From Bacilli bacterium (GTDB lineage: Bacteria > Bacillota_I > Bacilli_A > RF39 > UBA660), in NCBI GenBank assembly GCA_017441065.1, contig JAFSAI010000003.1, forward strand, positions 1 through 47,785: DNA of 47,785 nt, given 5' to 3'. The position numbers and the translations under genes are program-made. A model generated the notes under the pieces. The model saw only the letters and a program-made list of their open reading frames with translations. It was not told the origin of the DNA and did not search any database. Positions 6,745-15,051 of this stretch are shown piece by piece; positions within the stretch are counted from its first letter, which is position 1, and each line of letters begins with the position of its first letter.

Positions 6745-7431
6745 ATGAATGTTGGATATATTAAATTATATAGAAAAATACTAGATAATCCTGTTGTTAA
6801 TAAAGATAATGATTATTTTAAGTTATGGATGTATTTGTTATTGATGGCAACTCATAAGGAAAGAAAAATTATATTCGGCTCAAATATGATTGTTTTAAAA
6901 AAAGGCCAATTGGTAACTGGAAGAAAAAGAATCAGTAATGATTGTAAAATTTCAGAAAGTAAAGTTGAAAGAATATTAAAAGCATTAGAAGTTGAACAGC
7001 AAATTGAACAACAAACAGCTTCTAAAGGTCGCCTAATAACAATAGTAAATTGGGATGAATATCAAGATGGTGAACAATTTATTGACCAGCAATTAAACAA
7101 CAATTGGACAATAACTAAACATCCAGTAAACACTAACAATAATATTAATAATGTAAATAATGAAATAAATAACAAAAATAAGAAATTTATGAAACCAACT
7201 ATTGATGAAATTAAACAATATTGCACTGAAAGAAATAGTAATATTGATGTTTATAATTTCTACGATTTTTATGAAAGTAAAGATTGGATGGTTGGGAAAA
7301 ATAAAATGAAAGATTGGAAAGCTTGTGTTAGAACTTGGGAAAGGAATAATACAAGTCCTAAGTTCAAAACAATTTCCGACAAAAACAAAGAAACATTTGC
7401 AAAATGGAGGGAAAAGAATTTGAATGACTAA
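6745..7431 (+). CDS. Phage replisome organizer / DnaD-like replication initiator
   Basis: 228 residues. The N-terminal winged-helix region (Y-I-K-L-Y-R-K-I-L-D-N-P-V, then L-W-M-Y-L-L-L-M-A, then K-K-G-Q-L-V-T-G-R-K) is the phage replisome-organizer fold that binds the origin. A Gln/Asn-rich linker (about 115-145) follows. The C-terminal segment (W-M-V-G-K-N-K-M-K-D-W-K-A-C-V-R-T-W) is the usual tail of these proteins. It is likely to recruit the helicase loader encoded next, whose start overlaps by 8 nt. Confidence 0.82.
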   Translation: MNVGYIKLYRKILDNPVVNKDNDYFKLWMYLLLMATHKERKIIFGSNMIVLKKGQLVTGRKRISNDCKISESKVERILKALEVEQQIEQQTASKGRLITIVNWDEYQDGEQFIDQQLNNNWTITKHPVNTNNNINNVNNEINNKNKKFMKPTIDEIKQYCTERNSNIDVYNFYDFYESKDWMVGKNKMKDWKACVRTWERNNTSPKFKTISDKNKETFAKWREKNLND

Positions 7432-7972
7432 AAAAGAAGTTGATGAGTTTTTTAAACATTTGAATGGTCGCTATCCCAAATTTGAATTTAAACCAGAGAT
7501 TATTGAATTTTGGGGTAACAAGTTATTGTTGTATGATTCTTATGATGTTCAAAAAAATTTAGAAAGTTTAATGTATGATGAAAGATATCAAAATTCGCCA
7601 CCTCAACTTGAAATAATTTTAAAAAATCTTCCTAAAGCTTTAGAAAAAACTAATTTTGCAAGTCTTAAATTTAGTTGTAAACATTGTAAAAGAAGTTTTT
7701 TAACAATTGAAGATGTTCATGAACACGAGGACCGTTGCAATGCAATTAGATACATTGCTAGACAATATAAAAGATTGAATTTGGGTGAGTTTGATAATTC
7801 TAAAAAAAGAGAATTATATAATATGCAAGAAGAAGCGTTTGATCAAAAATATAAAAAATTATTGAGAAGAGTACAAGAGTTTACAAATGATGAATTAGAA
7901 AAAATAAGAATAGAATTTATTTTTAATGTTCCAACGGCTAATACTGCTAGAAAATTTGTTGGTGATTTATGA
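7424..7972 (+). CDS. Helicase-loader/inhibitor-like protein with zinc finger
   Basis: 182 residues. The N-terminal 70 residues (K-K-E-V-D-E-F-F, Y-P-x-F, W-x-x-x-L, S-P-P-Q-L-E-I-I-L) resemble the phage G39P-type replicative helicase loader. The middle carries a zinc-finger-like C-K-H-C-K-R-S-F ... H-E-H-E-D-R-C (about 84-105). The C-terminal half is charged and helical. Its position after the initiator fits helicase delivery. Overlaps both neighbours by a few bases. Confidence 0.6.
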   Translation: MTKKEVDEFFKHLNGRYPKFEFKPEIIEFWGNKLLLYDSYDVQKNLESLMYDERYQNSPPQLEIILKNLPKALEKTNFASLKFSCKHCKRSFLTIEDVHEHEDRCNAIRYIARQYKRLNLGEFDNSKKRELYNMQEEAFDQKYKKLLRRVQEFTNDELEKIRIEFIFNVPTANTARKFVGDL

Positions 7973-8289
7973 TAGAAGTTAGAAGATTTGGAACAAATCC
8001 TTTGTTAGAAACTCGTGCTGAAGCTTATGATTCTGTTGATAAACAAAAAAGATATTCGCAAATTTTGGAAATATTATCATCAAATATAGAACCAATGAGC
8101 GCAAAAGAAATATCAGTAAGTATGTTTAACAAGGGTTATGTACCTACAAGTGAAAGAAATTTTGTTAGTCCGAGATTAACTGAACTTTCATATGAAGGGG
8201 TAGTTGAATGTGTTGGCACTAAAATTTGTAATTATACAGGAAAAAAAGTTGGAGTATGGGAAATCAGAAACAATAAAGAAATAAGGTGA
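7969..8289 (+). CDS. Winged-helix phage protein
   Basis: 106 residues. Residues about 25-90 look like a winged helix: R-Y-S-Q-I-L-E-I-L, M-S-A-K-E-I-S-V-S-M, R-L-T-E-L-S-Y-E-G-V-V-E, then a beta wing with T-G-K-K-V-G-V-W-E-I. Conserved in Firmicutes phage replication regions; exact role unknown. A 4-nt ATGA overlap with the upstream gene shows coupling. Confidence 0.6.
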   Translation: MIEVRRFGTNPLLETRAEAYDSVDKQKRYSQILEILSSNIEPMSAKEISVSMFNKGYVPTSERNFVSPRLTELSYEGVVECVGTKICNYTGKKVGVWEIRNNKEIR

Positions 8290-8293
8290 AAAA

Positions 8294-8995
8294 TTGAAAT
8301 TAGAAGAAATAAAAAAATTAAATATTTATGAAAAAATGTCCTTAATAACTGATGAAATAGGAGTTATTGAAAAAAATTTAAATGTTCAAGTTAATAAAAA
8401 TGCGAGCTATAAAGCAGTAAGCGAAAGAGATGTGTTAGATGCAGTTAAACCTACGGAAAGTAAATATAGAGTTTATAGTTATCCAACTAAAAGGACAATT
8501 TTAGAAAGTGAAGTTTTAGTAAAAGAAACTGAATATAATGGAACAACAACAAAAAACAATACTTTGTTTTTAAGAGTTGAAACAACATACAGATTTGTAA
8601 ATTTAGATAATACTGAAGAGTATATTGAAACAACAGTATATGGCGATGGATTAGATACTGGCGATAAAGCACCAGGAAAAGCAATGACATATGCAGATAA
8701 ATATGCATTAATGAAAGCTTATAAATTATCTACTGGTGATGATCCAGATAAAGAACCAAGTCCAGCTAAAACGAATGTAAAAACATCCAAGAAAACTACA
8801 AAAACAGAAACTGCTCAAGAATATAAAATATCGCCAAAACAAATAGAAATATTAGAAAAATTTTATACGGGTGATAATTTAACAAAATTATTAGAATCAA
8901 ATGGCATTTCAAAACTTCAGGATATGTCAATGCTAAAAGCAGATGAAATAATAAAAAGAATAAAGGAAATGCAAACGAAGGGAAATGAAAAATGA
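8294..8995 (+). CDS. erf: ERF-family single-strand annealing protein
   Basis: 233 residues from a TTG start at 8294 with AAGGTG 5 nt upstream. The ERF domain covers about residues 10-155 and ends in the diagnostic G-D-K-A-P-G-K-A-M-T-Y-A-D-K-Y-A-L-M-K-A-Y-K segment, then T-G-D-D-P-D. A Lys/Thr linker and a C-terminal helical domain follow. It anneals complementary single strands in phage recombination, with the downstream nuclease and SSB as partners. Confidence 0.9.
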   Translation: MKLEEIKKLNIYEKMSLITDEIGVIEKNLNVQVNKNASYKAVSERDVLDAVKPTESKYRVYSYPTKRTILESEVLVKETEYNGTTTKNNTLFLRVETTYRFVNLDNTEEYIETTVYGDGLDTGDKAPGKAMTYADKYALMKAYKLSTGDDPDKEPSPAKTNVKTSKKTTKTETAQEYKISPKQIEILEKFYTGDNLTKLLESNGISKLQDMSMLKADEIIKRIKEMQTKGNEK

Positions 8996-9345
8996 TAGCA
9001 GATTTAATAGAAAAAATACCTAATGAAACTGATGAACAAACTGGAATTGTAACCGAATATAAATACTATTTAAATACTAATGTTAGTAAACAAATTCTTG
9101 AGTTTGAAAAACAAATGAAATTTTTGAAAGAAAAAGAAGATGAATTAAAAAAGAAAATACTTGAAGAAATGGAAACAAAAAACATTATTAAATTAGAAAC
9201 AGAAGAACTAATTATTTCTTATATAGCACCAACTTCAAAAGAAGTGTTTGATAGCAAATTATTTAGAGAAGAGCATTCTGATTTATATGATGATTATGTA
9301 AAACTATCACAAGTAAAATCAAGTGTTAGAATTAAGGTAAGGTAA
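8992..9345 (+). CDS. Coiled-coil phage recombination-region protein
   Basis: 117 residues, mostly a coiled coil (about 33-65, rich in Lys/Glu), ending in a basic V-R-I-K-V-R. Starts inside the erf stop (ATGA overlap) and its stop overlaps the nuclease start. The type is common between annealing protein and nuclease in phages (Gp157-like position); function unknown. Confidence 0.55.
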   Translation: MIADLIEKIPNETDEQTGIVTEYKYYLNTNVSKQILEFEKQMKFLKEKEDELKKKILEEMETKNIIKLETEELIISYIAPTSKEVFDSKLFREEHSDLYDDYVKLSQVKSSVRIKVR

Positions 9346-9950
9346 TGGATACTTGGGAAATCGCAGGGCACACATTAGAATATATTGATGCTTTACATCA
9401 ATATATAGTTGATGGTATTTGTGTGCCTTCAATAACCCAGTTATTAAAAATCAAATTTGGACAAAAGTATGCAGGAATCTCTGCAGAAACTCTGCAGAAT
9501 GCTGCAGATAAAGGAATTAGAGTACATGAAGCAATTGAAAAATTTGAAAAATATGGGATTATTGATAAATCGTGTAAGGAATTAAAAAATTACAAATTTT
9601 TAAAAAAACTTTATAAATTTGAATGTTTAGATAACGAAGTTCCAATAATTTTGTTTGATAATGAAATCCCAGTAGCAGCAGGCAGATTAGATTTGTGTTT
9701 AAAAATAAACAATGAATTTGGTTTGGCAGATATTAAAAGAACTGCTGTATTAGATAGAGAATATATAGGGTATCAATTAAACTTATATAGAATTGGTTAT
9801 AAACAATGTTATGGAATAGATATAAATTTTTTAAAAGGTATTCATTTAAGAGAAAATACAAGAAAATTTATTGATATTCCTATAAATGAAGAACTTGTTA
9901 AAGAGTTGTTAAAAAAATTTTTATTAGCAAATAGTAGAGGAGGAATATAA
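9345..9950 (+). CDS. PD-(D/E)XK nuclease (RecB/RecE-like exonuclease)
   Basis: 201 residues. A conserved His region R-V-H-E-A-I-E (about 54-60) precedes the core: A-A-G-R-L-D-L (catalytic Asp), L-A-D-I-K-R-T (acidic residue and Lys), and Y-Q-L-N-L-Y-R (motif QxxxY). These match lambda-exonuclease/RecB-like nucleases. It likely resects double-stranded ends so that the ERF protein can anneal them. Coupled to both neighbours. Confidence 0.83.
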   Translation: MDTWEIAGHTLEYIDALHQYIVDGICVPSITQLLKIKFGQKYAGISAETLQNAADKGIRVHEAIEKFEKYGIIDKSCKELKNYKFLKKLYKFECLDNEVPIILFDNEIPVAAGRLDLCLKINNEFGLADIKRTAVLDREYIGYQLNLYRIGYKQCYGIDINFLKGIHLRENTRKFIDIPINEELVKELLKKFLLANSRGGI

Positions 9951-10348
9951 TGAATACAATACAATTAATAGGAAGAATAACAAAAAAACCAGAGTTACGA
10001 ACAACAAATTCTGATAATGTGGTTTGTAATTTTGATATTGCTGTAAACAGAGATTATAAAGTAAAAGATGAACAAGCGAAGGTTGATTATATCAAATGCC
10101 AAGTTTGGAATAAATCGGCGGAAAACCTCGTTCAGTATCAAGATAAAGGTAGTTTGATTTCTGTGGAAGGAACTTTAAGAGTTGAAAATTACAAAAATCA
10201 AGATGGTGAATCAAGAACGATTGCATTTGTAAGAGCAAATAAGATTGAGTATTTGTCAGCTAAAAAAAATAATGATGAACCACAAGCTAATGATTATGAT
10301 GATTTTTCTAATGAAGTAATCATTTCTGACGATGATCTTCCGTTTTAA
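9950..10348 (+). CDS. ssb: Single-stranded DNA-binding protein
   Basis: 132 residues with the SSB OB fold from residue 3 (Q-L-I-G-R-I-T-K-K-P-E-L-R, F-D-I-A-V-N-R, D-Y-I-K-C-Q-V-W-N-K-S-A-E-N, G-S-L-I-S-V-E-G) and an acidic tail ending D-D-D-L-P-F, the partner-binding tip. GGAGG ribosome binding site inside the nuclease end. Confidence 0.95.
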   Translation: MNTIQLIGRITKKPELRTTNSDNVVCNFDIAVNRDYKVKDEQAKVDYIKCQVWNKSAENLVQYQDKGSLISVEGTLRVENYKNQDGESRTIAFVRANKIEYLSAKKNNDEPQANDYDDFSNEVIISDDDLPF

Positions 10349-10357
10349 GGGTATGAA

Positions 10358-10834
10358 ATGGATTGTTTGATTGTTGGAAACAAAAAAAAGATAATCACTT
10401 GGTTATTAGAACAACAAAATGAAAAGAAAATATATGATTTGATAGAACATAAAGAATTAAGAAAAATAAAACAAAACAAATTATTATGGCTAGTATTACA
10501 AGAACTTGCAGATAAATTAGAAACTGATAAATTAGAATTGTACAAAAAATATATTAGGGAAAAAGGCGTTTTTAGGGTAATAACAATTGATAATAAATCA
10601 GCTAATACATTTATGCATGTTTGGCAAGAAAAAGGAATCGGATGGATATGTGAAGTTGTCAAAAAAACAAATAAAACTACTGATTTGCTTGCTTATTATG
10701 GAACTAGTTCATATTCTAGTAAGCAACTAGCAAATCTATTGAAATATATAATTGAAGATGCTAAAGAAATTGGGATTGAAATAATTTCGGTAGAAGAACA
10801 AATAATGATGATGGATGGTAATGTAGATGACTAA
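10358..10834 (+). CDS. NinB-like recombination protein
   Basis: 158 residues. K-I-K-Q-N-K-L-L-W-L-V-L-Q-E-L-A-D-K-L and later L-L-A-Y-Y-G-T-S-S-Y-S-S-K-Q-L-A-N-L-L-K-Y-I-I-E-D-A resemble the phage NinB family, which binds single strands and assists recombination. It directly follows ssb, as expected. Similarity is by eye only. Confidence 0.55.
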   Translation: MDCLIVGNKKKIITWLLEQQNEKKIYDLIEHKELRKIKQNKLLWLVLQELADKLETDKLELYKKYIREKGVFRVITIDNKSANTFMHVWQEKGIGWICEVVKKTNKTTDLLAYYGTSSYSSKQLANLLKYIIEDAKEIGIEIISVEEQIMMMDGNVDD

Positions 10835-11030
10835 AAAAATAATAATATGTTTAATATTAATTATAATTTTAGTATTAAACCTAAAACAATGTAATAACAC
10901 AAAATATGAATTTGCAATAAATGGAATAATTAAAACAAGCACAAAATGCTATCAGGATAATGACCAACAATGTTATTGCCTTTATAGCGATGAATACATA
11001 GAGGTTGATAATTATTATGTAGATGAATAA
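10827..11030 (+). CDS. Small membrane-anchored or secreted phage protein
   Basis: 67 residues: two or three Lys, one hydrophobic helix (about 5-17), then a Cys-rich outer part with four Cys (20, 41, 48, 50) that could form disulfides. Overlaps the preceding gene by 8 nt. Function not recognised. Confidence 0.5.
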   Translation: MTKKIIICLILIIILVLNLKQCNNTKYEFAINGIIKTSTKCYQDNDQQCYCLYSDEYIEVDNYYVDE

Positions 11031-11042
11031 AGGGATGATGAA

Positions 11043-11480
11043 ATGATTAAAAAAAATAGAATAAGAGAATTAAATAGGGAAATGCAAAAATCCAGAAAAA
11101 AAATTTATGCTTTAGCAACTTCTTTTGATGTTAATGTATCTTTGTTAGGGTTAAAACCGATTCAGCCAATAGATTTAAACATAATGGATTATGATCAAAC
11201 AAATTATTCTGACAATAAACCAAAATCTATTTTGGAAGAAGAAAAAGAAAAATTTAATTATTATAGAAATCAAATAATGAAAGAAATTGATGAAATGAGC
11301 AATTATTCATTTGATGATAAAAACAGAGAGTCAGTAGAAGGCGAAATAATTGTATTTTTAAAAGATGAATTAGAATGGAAATGGAAGGATATTGTTAAAG
11401 TATCATTTTTAAAATATAGTCTTCGCCAATGTCAACGGAAGTATAATAGGGCAAAACAAATGTCGCACAATGTCATTTAA
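11043..11480 (+). CDS. Late-gene activator candidate (ArpU/RinA-like)
   Basis: 145 residues. The N-terminal half is basic and helical. The C-terminal 40 residues (E-W-K-W-K-D-I-V-K-V-S-F-L-K-Y-S-L-R-Q-C-Q-R-K-Y-N-R-A) look like a sigma region 4-type helix-turn-helix, as in ArpU/RinA-like phage activators. It is the last early gene and its final codons contain the repeat that also marks the second late promoter. Known activators of this class switch on packaging and morphogenesis genes, so this is the best candidate for binding those boxes. The role is inferred. Confidence 0.55.
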   Translation: MIKKNRIRELNREMQKSRKKIYALATSFDVNVSLLGLKPIQPIDLNIMDYDQTNYSDNKPKSILEEEKEKFNYYRNQIMKEIDEMSNYSFDDKNRESVEGEIIVFLKDELEWKWKDIVKVSFLKYSLRQCQRKYNRAKQMSHNVI

Positions 11481-11494
11481 ATGCATGAGATAAT
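11461..11494 (+). promoter_or_regulatory. Late promoter 1
   Basis: TGTCGCACAATGTC (11461-11474) is followed by exactly 14 nt and then GATAAT (11489-11494), preceded by TGA, giving an extended -10. There is no -35. The same box, spacing and extended -10 recur at 16781-16814. It should drive RusA and the small terminase. The start site lies near the stem TTGTGATAA/TTATCACAA (about 11499-11522). Confidence 0.65.
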
Positions 11495-11555
11495 TCGCTT
11501 GTGATAATTAAATTTATCACAAAGTCATAATCCCATATATGCTTGTTTTAAATAG

Positions 11556-11670
11556 TAACCTTTATAGGTTGCTACAGAGTGAGTAAAATCCTTTCATTTT
11601 CGGACCTTCTATATTTCTAAAATGAATCCGTTATTTTTCTTACTCATTCTGTAGGTGCTTATAAAGGTAG
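11556..11670 (+). ncRNA. Folded leader RNA upstream of rusA
   Basis: Outer stem CCTTTATA (11559-11566) with TATAAAGG (11660-11667), then CTACAGAGTGAGTAA (11572-11586) with TTACTCATTCTGTAG (11640-11654; 14 of 15 pairs), and an inner TCATTTT/AAAATGA hairpin. The same outer design, ACCTTTATAGGT ... GTGCTTATRAAGG, recurs before the scaffold gene at 22241. It may control termination or translation of the late operon. Confidence 0.55.
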
Positions 11671-11698
11671 TATGAGGAATTTAAATGGAGTGTTTAAA

Positions 11699-12040
11699 TT
11701 GATAATAGTAATTAAAACAATACCGCCAACAATAAATAAATACATAGGAAGAAGTAATATATTTCAATATCAAAATGATAAAAAGAAAGTTCATAAAGCA
11801 ATTGTTTTGGAAACCGCTGGAATAAATCCAAAAATAAAAAAGTGTAATATGAAGGTAACTTATTATTTCCAGGATAAAAGAAGAAGAGATCCTGGGAATT
11901 ATGACAAGATGCTGCTTGATTCACTAGTTGAGGCAAACATTATTGAAGATGATAATTATACAGTAATTCAAGAATATACAACAGTAGGAAAAGTTGATTC
12001 AAAAAAACCTAGAGTTGAAATTGAAATTCAACCATTATAA
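11699..12040 (+). CDS. rusA: RusA-like Holliday junction resolvase
   Basis: 113 residues from TTG 11699, which has GGAGTG 6-8 nt upstream; an in-frame ATG at 11672 lies next to the leader fold. The core R-R-R-D-P-G-N-Y-D-K-M-L-L-D-S-L-V and I-I-E-D-D-N-Y carry the acidic residues that bind Mg in RusA. N-terminal P-P-T-I-N-K-Y-I-G fits. It resolves recombination junctions before packaging. First gene downstream of late promoter 1. Confidence 0.87.
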   Translation: MIIVIKTIPPTINKYIGRSNIFQYQNDKKKVHKAIVLETAGINPKIKKCNMKVTYYFQDKRRRDPGNYDKMLLDSLVEANIIEDDNYTVIQEYTTVGKVDSKKPRVEIEIQPL

Positions 12041-12055
12041 GAAAGGAAAAGGGAT

Positions 12056-12283
12056 ATGGCTTATATAAGTAAATATGATATTACAACAACTACTTTTATG
12101 AATAAAAAATATAAAAATTTTAATGTTAATTTTCGCAATTATGATGATTATTTAATTTGGCTATATTATACATTTTCAAAAAAGAATGATATAAAATATT
12201 ACAACCAATTAGAAGATGATTTTATTGAATATTCAAAATGGCAAATAGAAAATTTAAATTTTTGCCAAAAGGTGCAAGAATGA
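12056..12283 (+). CDS. Small hypothetical phage protein
   Basis: 75 residues, Tyr/Asn-rich and acidic near the C-terminus, good AAGGAAAAGGG binding site. Its stop overlaps the next start by 4 nt. Function not recognised. Confidence 0.6.
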   Translation: MAYISKYDITTTTFMNKKYKNFNVNFRNYDDYLIWLYYTFSKKNDIKYYNQLEDDFIEYSKWQIENLNFCQKVQE

Positions 12284-12975
12284 AAAAAAATGAAAAATTG
12301 TCAGATATTCAAAGAAAAAAAATTAGCAGTGCAGTAACAAAAAGCAAAGATAATGAAAAGGTTTCTAAACAAAAAATAATTCAGAGAATACAAAAAGAAA
12401 GCAAAGAACAATTTTATCCTGCCTTAAAGAAAAAGATGGAAGAAACCACAAATTATATTATAAAATTGTTAGAAAAAGATGGTGAAGAAAAAATTAGTAA
12501 TATACAAATCATGTCATTAATTGCTAGAAGTAGTTTGATAAACATAGCGGTTGCCAATAATATGATTTATACACCACAAGAAATATTAGCAGGGTTTAAT
12601 TTGTATTTGGAAATGATAAATAAGATTAACGAGATAAAAAAATTTCCACCAACAATTGAAAGTTTTACAACATTTTTAGGAATAAGTAGGGTAACTTATA
12701 ATAATTGGTTAATTGATGCAGAAAAAAGAAGTGTGATGGAATATATTCATTCATATTTGTTGGGGGTTTTAGCAACTGGTGGATTAACTGGTGAGTTAAA
12801 AGAAATATCTAGTATGTTTTTACAAAAAACAATGGGAAAAGTTGAACAACAACAACCAGTCATGATTAAACACGAAATAAGAAATAATTTAGATGATATT
12901 CAAAATCAGTTGAAAGCATTAAAAAAAGATAAAATAATTGAAGTAGAGTATATTGAACAAGAAAAAGAGACTTGA
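12280..12975 (+). CDS. Terminase small subunit candidate
   Basis: 231 residues from ATG 12280 (AAAGGTG upstream; a longer start at 12238 overlaps the previous gene and lacks a site). A basic N-terminal segment is followed by helices, then a helix-turn-helix (about 130-155: I-E-S-F-T-T-F-L-G-I-S-R-V-T-Y-N-N-W) and a segment L-K-E-I-S-S-M-F-L-Q-K-T-M, like phage small terminases that recognise the packaging site. It is followed by a terminator and lies 5.8 kb from the large subunit, which is unusual. Confidence 0.6.
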   Translation: MKKNEKLSDIQRKKISSAVTKSKDNEKVSKQKIIQRIQKESKEQFYPALKKKMEETTNYIIKLLEKDGEEKISNIQIMSLIARSSLINIAVANNMIYTPQEILAGFNLYLEMINKINEIKKFPPTIESFTTFLGISRVTYNNWLIDAEKRSVMEYIHSYLLGVLATGGLTGELKEISSMFLQKTMGKVEQQQPVMIKHEIRNNLDDIQNQLKALKKDKIIEVEYIEQEKET

Positions 12976-12990
12976 TAGTCTCTTATTTTC
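12965..12990. terminator. Bidirectional terminator
   Basis: AAGAGACT/AGTCTCTT 8-bp stem with loop TGAT. T-rich tracts follow on the plus strand (ATTTTCTTTT) and on the minus strand (TTTTTCTTG). It ends both the small-terminase transcript and the converging minus-strand operon. Confidence 0.75.
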
Positions 12991-13132
12991 TTTTCGTTGC
13001 CAATTTGCACAATGATACCCAAAATCCAAGTATTCCACCCAATAAAGTGAATGACAGTTTTGATGAACTGTTTTTTTCTCTTTTTAAAAAAGTAGAACTG
13101 AATAAAAATATAATGCCAATTAATATTAACAT
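12983..13132 (-). CDS. 49-residue membrane protein
   Basis: Minus-strand ORF whose ATG overlaps the recombinase stop, with AAAGGAAG upstream. Two hydrophobic segments (about 2-16 and 28-42) around a charged loop K-R-E-K-N, ending K-R-K. Last gene of the minus-strand operon. Perhaps a small accessory or holin-like protein; function not recognised. Confidence 0.55.
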   Translation of the reverse strand: MLILIGIIFLFSSTFLKREKNSSSKLSFTLLGGILGFWVSLCKLATKRK

Positions 13133-13923
13133 TTTATTTCTTCCTTTAATTTTGTTAGTAAAAAATTATAATCTTTAGAATTATATTTTTCATAAACTTG
13201 ATTGATATCGGCATAAAATGTTGCTTTAGGGTATCCAAGTATAATACAAGCTTTATTTTGACCAACATTATTTTCAATCATATATTCTAAAACTTTAATA
13301 AAAGTATATATATTTGTTTCTTTGTTTCTAGGTCTTCCAAGTGTTTTTCCTGCAATTTTTACTTTTTCTAAACCGCCTTTTGTTGTTTTTCTTACTTCTT
13401 CTATTTTTTTACAAGAAGCATATAAAACACCTATAAATACCAATTCTTGCATAAATTTTTTTTCTATGGTCATTTCTTTTTCTTTTTCGTTTGGTAGAGT
13501 AGCACATAATAAATCGTGATCCATCACTAGAATGTTTATATTGTCTTGTTTTAACTTATACCATTCATCTTTAACTTCATCCCAATTTCTTCCTAATCTT
13601 GAAACTTCTGGAAGAAGTATATAATCTTTTTCTAACATTTTATTTCTTACTGCGTTATATGAATCACGATTAAGTTTTTTTCCTGTGTATATATCGCAAT
13701 AGATGTTACATATTGGAATGGTTAAGTTTTTTGACTTTAACCATTCATATGCTTCTAGGATTTGCCTTCCAAAATCTTGACTTTCAGTTGATATTCTAAA
13801 GTATAGATATAAATTACATTTATAATTATTATAAAACACATTATCTGAAGTAAATATGTCATTTATATCATCATATTTTTTTTCTTTTAATGTGTTTATA
13901 AATTCTTCAATTTTTTTAATCAT
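13126..13923 (-). CDS. Small serine recombinase (resolvase/invertase type)
   Basis: 265 residues: about 36 extra N-terminal residues, then the catalytic domain with Y-F-R-I-S-T-E-S-Q-D-F-G-R-Q (nucleophile Ser about 45), Y-C-D-I-Y-T-G-K-K, L-L-P-E-V-S-R-L-G-R-N and a long E helix. It ends with G-K-T-L-G-R-P-R-N and a helix-turn-helix (about 225-245). No large recombinase or zinc domain, so it is a resolvase/invertase rather than an integrase. It is a second recombinase within the prophage and may have moved this module. Confidence 0.85.
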   Translation of the reverse strand: MIKKIEEFINTLKEKKYDDINDIFTSDNVFYNNYKCNLYLYFRISTESQDFGRQILEAYEWLKSKNLTIPICNIYCDIYTGKKLNRDSYNAVRNKMLEKDYILLPEVSRLGRNWDEVKDEWYKLKQDNINILVMDHDLLCATLPNEKEKEMTIEKKFMQELVFIGVLYASCKKIEEVRKTTKGGLEKVKIAGKTLGRPRNKETNIYTFIKVLEYMIENNVGQNKACIILGYPKATFYADINQVYEKYNSKDYNFLLTKLKEEIKC

Positions 13924-13934
13924 TAATAGATGTT

Positions 13935-14225
13935 TTAACTACTTGATTTTGATTTTAAAAATGTAATTCTATCTGCTATAACTGAAATGGTTTTATCTTC
14001 AAATGATTGCAATCTACCTTTAACACCAACCACATCACCTTCATACAAATACTCAATAGAGTTACTAAAAACAGCACTCCATAACTTACAAGGAATAAAG
14101 TCAGTTTCATATATTCCTTCTGCGTTTTTAAAGTTTCTAGTTACTGCAAGTGTTAATTCTGCAGTATTTTTTGTTTTATCAATATTTATTTCGGTAATTC
14201 TTCCTACCATTATTACATTATTCAT
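13935..14225 (-). CDS. Second SSB-like OB-fold protein
   Basis: 96 residues from ATG 14225, which has AAGGA 8 nt upstream; earlier in-frame starts are too close to or upstream of that site. N-N-V-I-M-V-G-R-I-T, L-T-L-A-V-T-R-N-F and D-F-I-P-C-K-L-W match the SSB fold, but the acidic D-x-L-P-F tail is absent. It is distinct from the SSB at 9950 and belongs to the minus-strand module. Confidence 0.75.
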   Translation of the reverse strand: MNNVIMVGRITEINIDKTKNTAELTLAVTRNFKNAEGIYETDFIPCKLWSAVFSNSIEYLYEGDVVGVKGRLQSFEDKTISVIADRITFLKSKSSS

Positions 14226-14245
14226 TATCATATTCCTTCTTTCTT

Positions 14246-14734
14246 TTAATAATTCACGCATCCTAGTAAATATGCATAACCATATTTACCAGTAATGCAA
14301 ATTGCTTTGTCATCCTTTTCTGATATAAAATATCCAGCATTGTTATTTTGACAAATCAATTTTTTTATTTTGTTTATTCTTTTTATATCAAAACGTGTTG
14401 ATAAATTTTTAATTTGTATTAATTCTTTATTTTTATCTTGAATTATTTCATCCAAAATAATAGCTTTATTGCAAAATTCATTGTTTTTAAATGTTATTAA
14501 AAAGTTGTTTAATGTGTTTGTTAAAATGTCATTATTACTTGCATTAATATCTAAACTATTTAATCTTTTTCTTGATACATTATCACATTTATTGAGTGCT
14601 ATTATACTATAGCCATCACTTAAAATAATTGTACTATCTGAAGTTGGTATTTTAAAATATGCTTGCAAGTCTGCTTTTTTGCTTTCGGTCGAGCTTTTTA
14701 AATAACTTTTAATATGTTTGTTATATGTTTTCAT
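14246..14734 (-). CDS. Hypothetical protein, possible clamp-like fold
   Basis: 162 residues. The segments L-S-D-G-Y-S-I-I-A-L and, at the end, I-C-I-T-G-K-Y-G-Y-A-Y-L-L-G-C resemble beta-strand patterns seen in phage proteins related to the sliding clamp. This is a weak visual resemblance. Followed by the SSB-like gene, which would fit a DNA-handling role. Confidence 0.45.
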   Translation of the reverse strand: MKTYNKHIKSYLKSSTESKKADLQAYFKIPTSDSTIILSDGYSIIALNKCDNVSRKRLNSLDINASNNDILTNTLNNFLITFKNNEFCNKAIILDEIIQDKNKELIQIKNLSTRFDIKRINKIKKLICQNNNAGYFISEKDDKAICITGKYGYAYLLGCVNY

Positions 14735-14745
14735 TTTTTCCTTTC

Positions 14746-15039
14746 TTATTGTTCAATATAGCACTTTTTTAGTAAGTCCCATTTATTGAAATCTTCATTA
14801 TTTAATATTTCATCCTTATATTCAACTGCTTTATCGCATATATAACCTAAATCAAGTTTATTTTCATCCTTCATATAGGCACTATATATTACTGAAATTA
14901 AGCATTCAATATGTTTATTATGTTTAAATTCTTCTGCATTGTTAAATTCATCATTACATTGTAAATAATAATAAATTATTAAAAATGTCATATCATATTT
15001 ATGTGCTTTTATTATTTCCTTATATTTTTTGAAATTCAT
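14746..15039 (-). CDS. Small helical hypothetical protein
   Basis: 97 residues, Tyr- and Glu-rich, helical, no membrane segment. GGGGGAAA upstream of the ATG. In the minus-strand operon. Function not recognised. Confidence 0.55.
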   Translation of the reverse strand: MNFKKYKEIIKAHKYDMTFLIIYYYLQCNDEFNNAEEFKHNKHIECLISVIYSAYMKDENKLDLGYICDKAVEYKDEILNNEDFNKWDLLKKCYIEQ

Positions 15040-15051
15040 ATTTTTCCCCCT

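Noticed and set aside
11594-11630. Pseudoknot in the rusA leader (CGGA with TCCG)
   Set aside because: The loop lengths would be 0 and 1 nt across a 7-bp stem, which is sterically unlikely.
12972-13178. 68-codon plus-strand frame after the small terminase
   Set aside because: It lies after the terminator and is antisense to a better-supported 49-codon minus-strand gene and the recombinase end.
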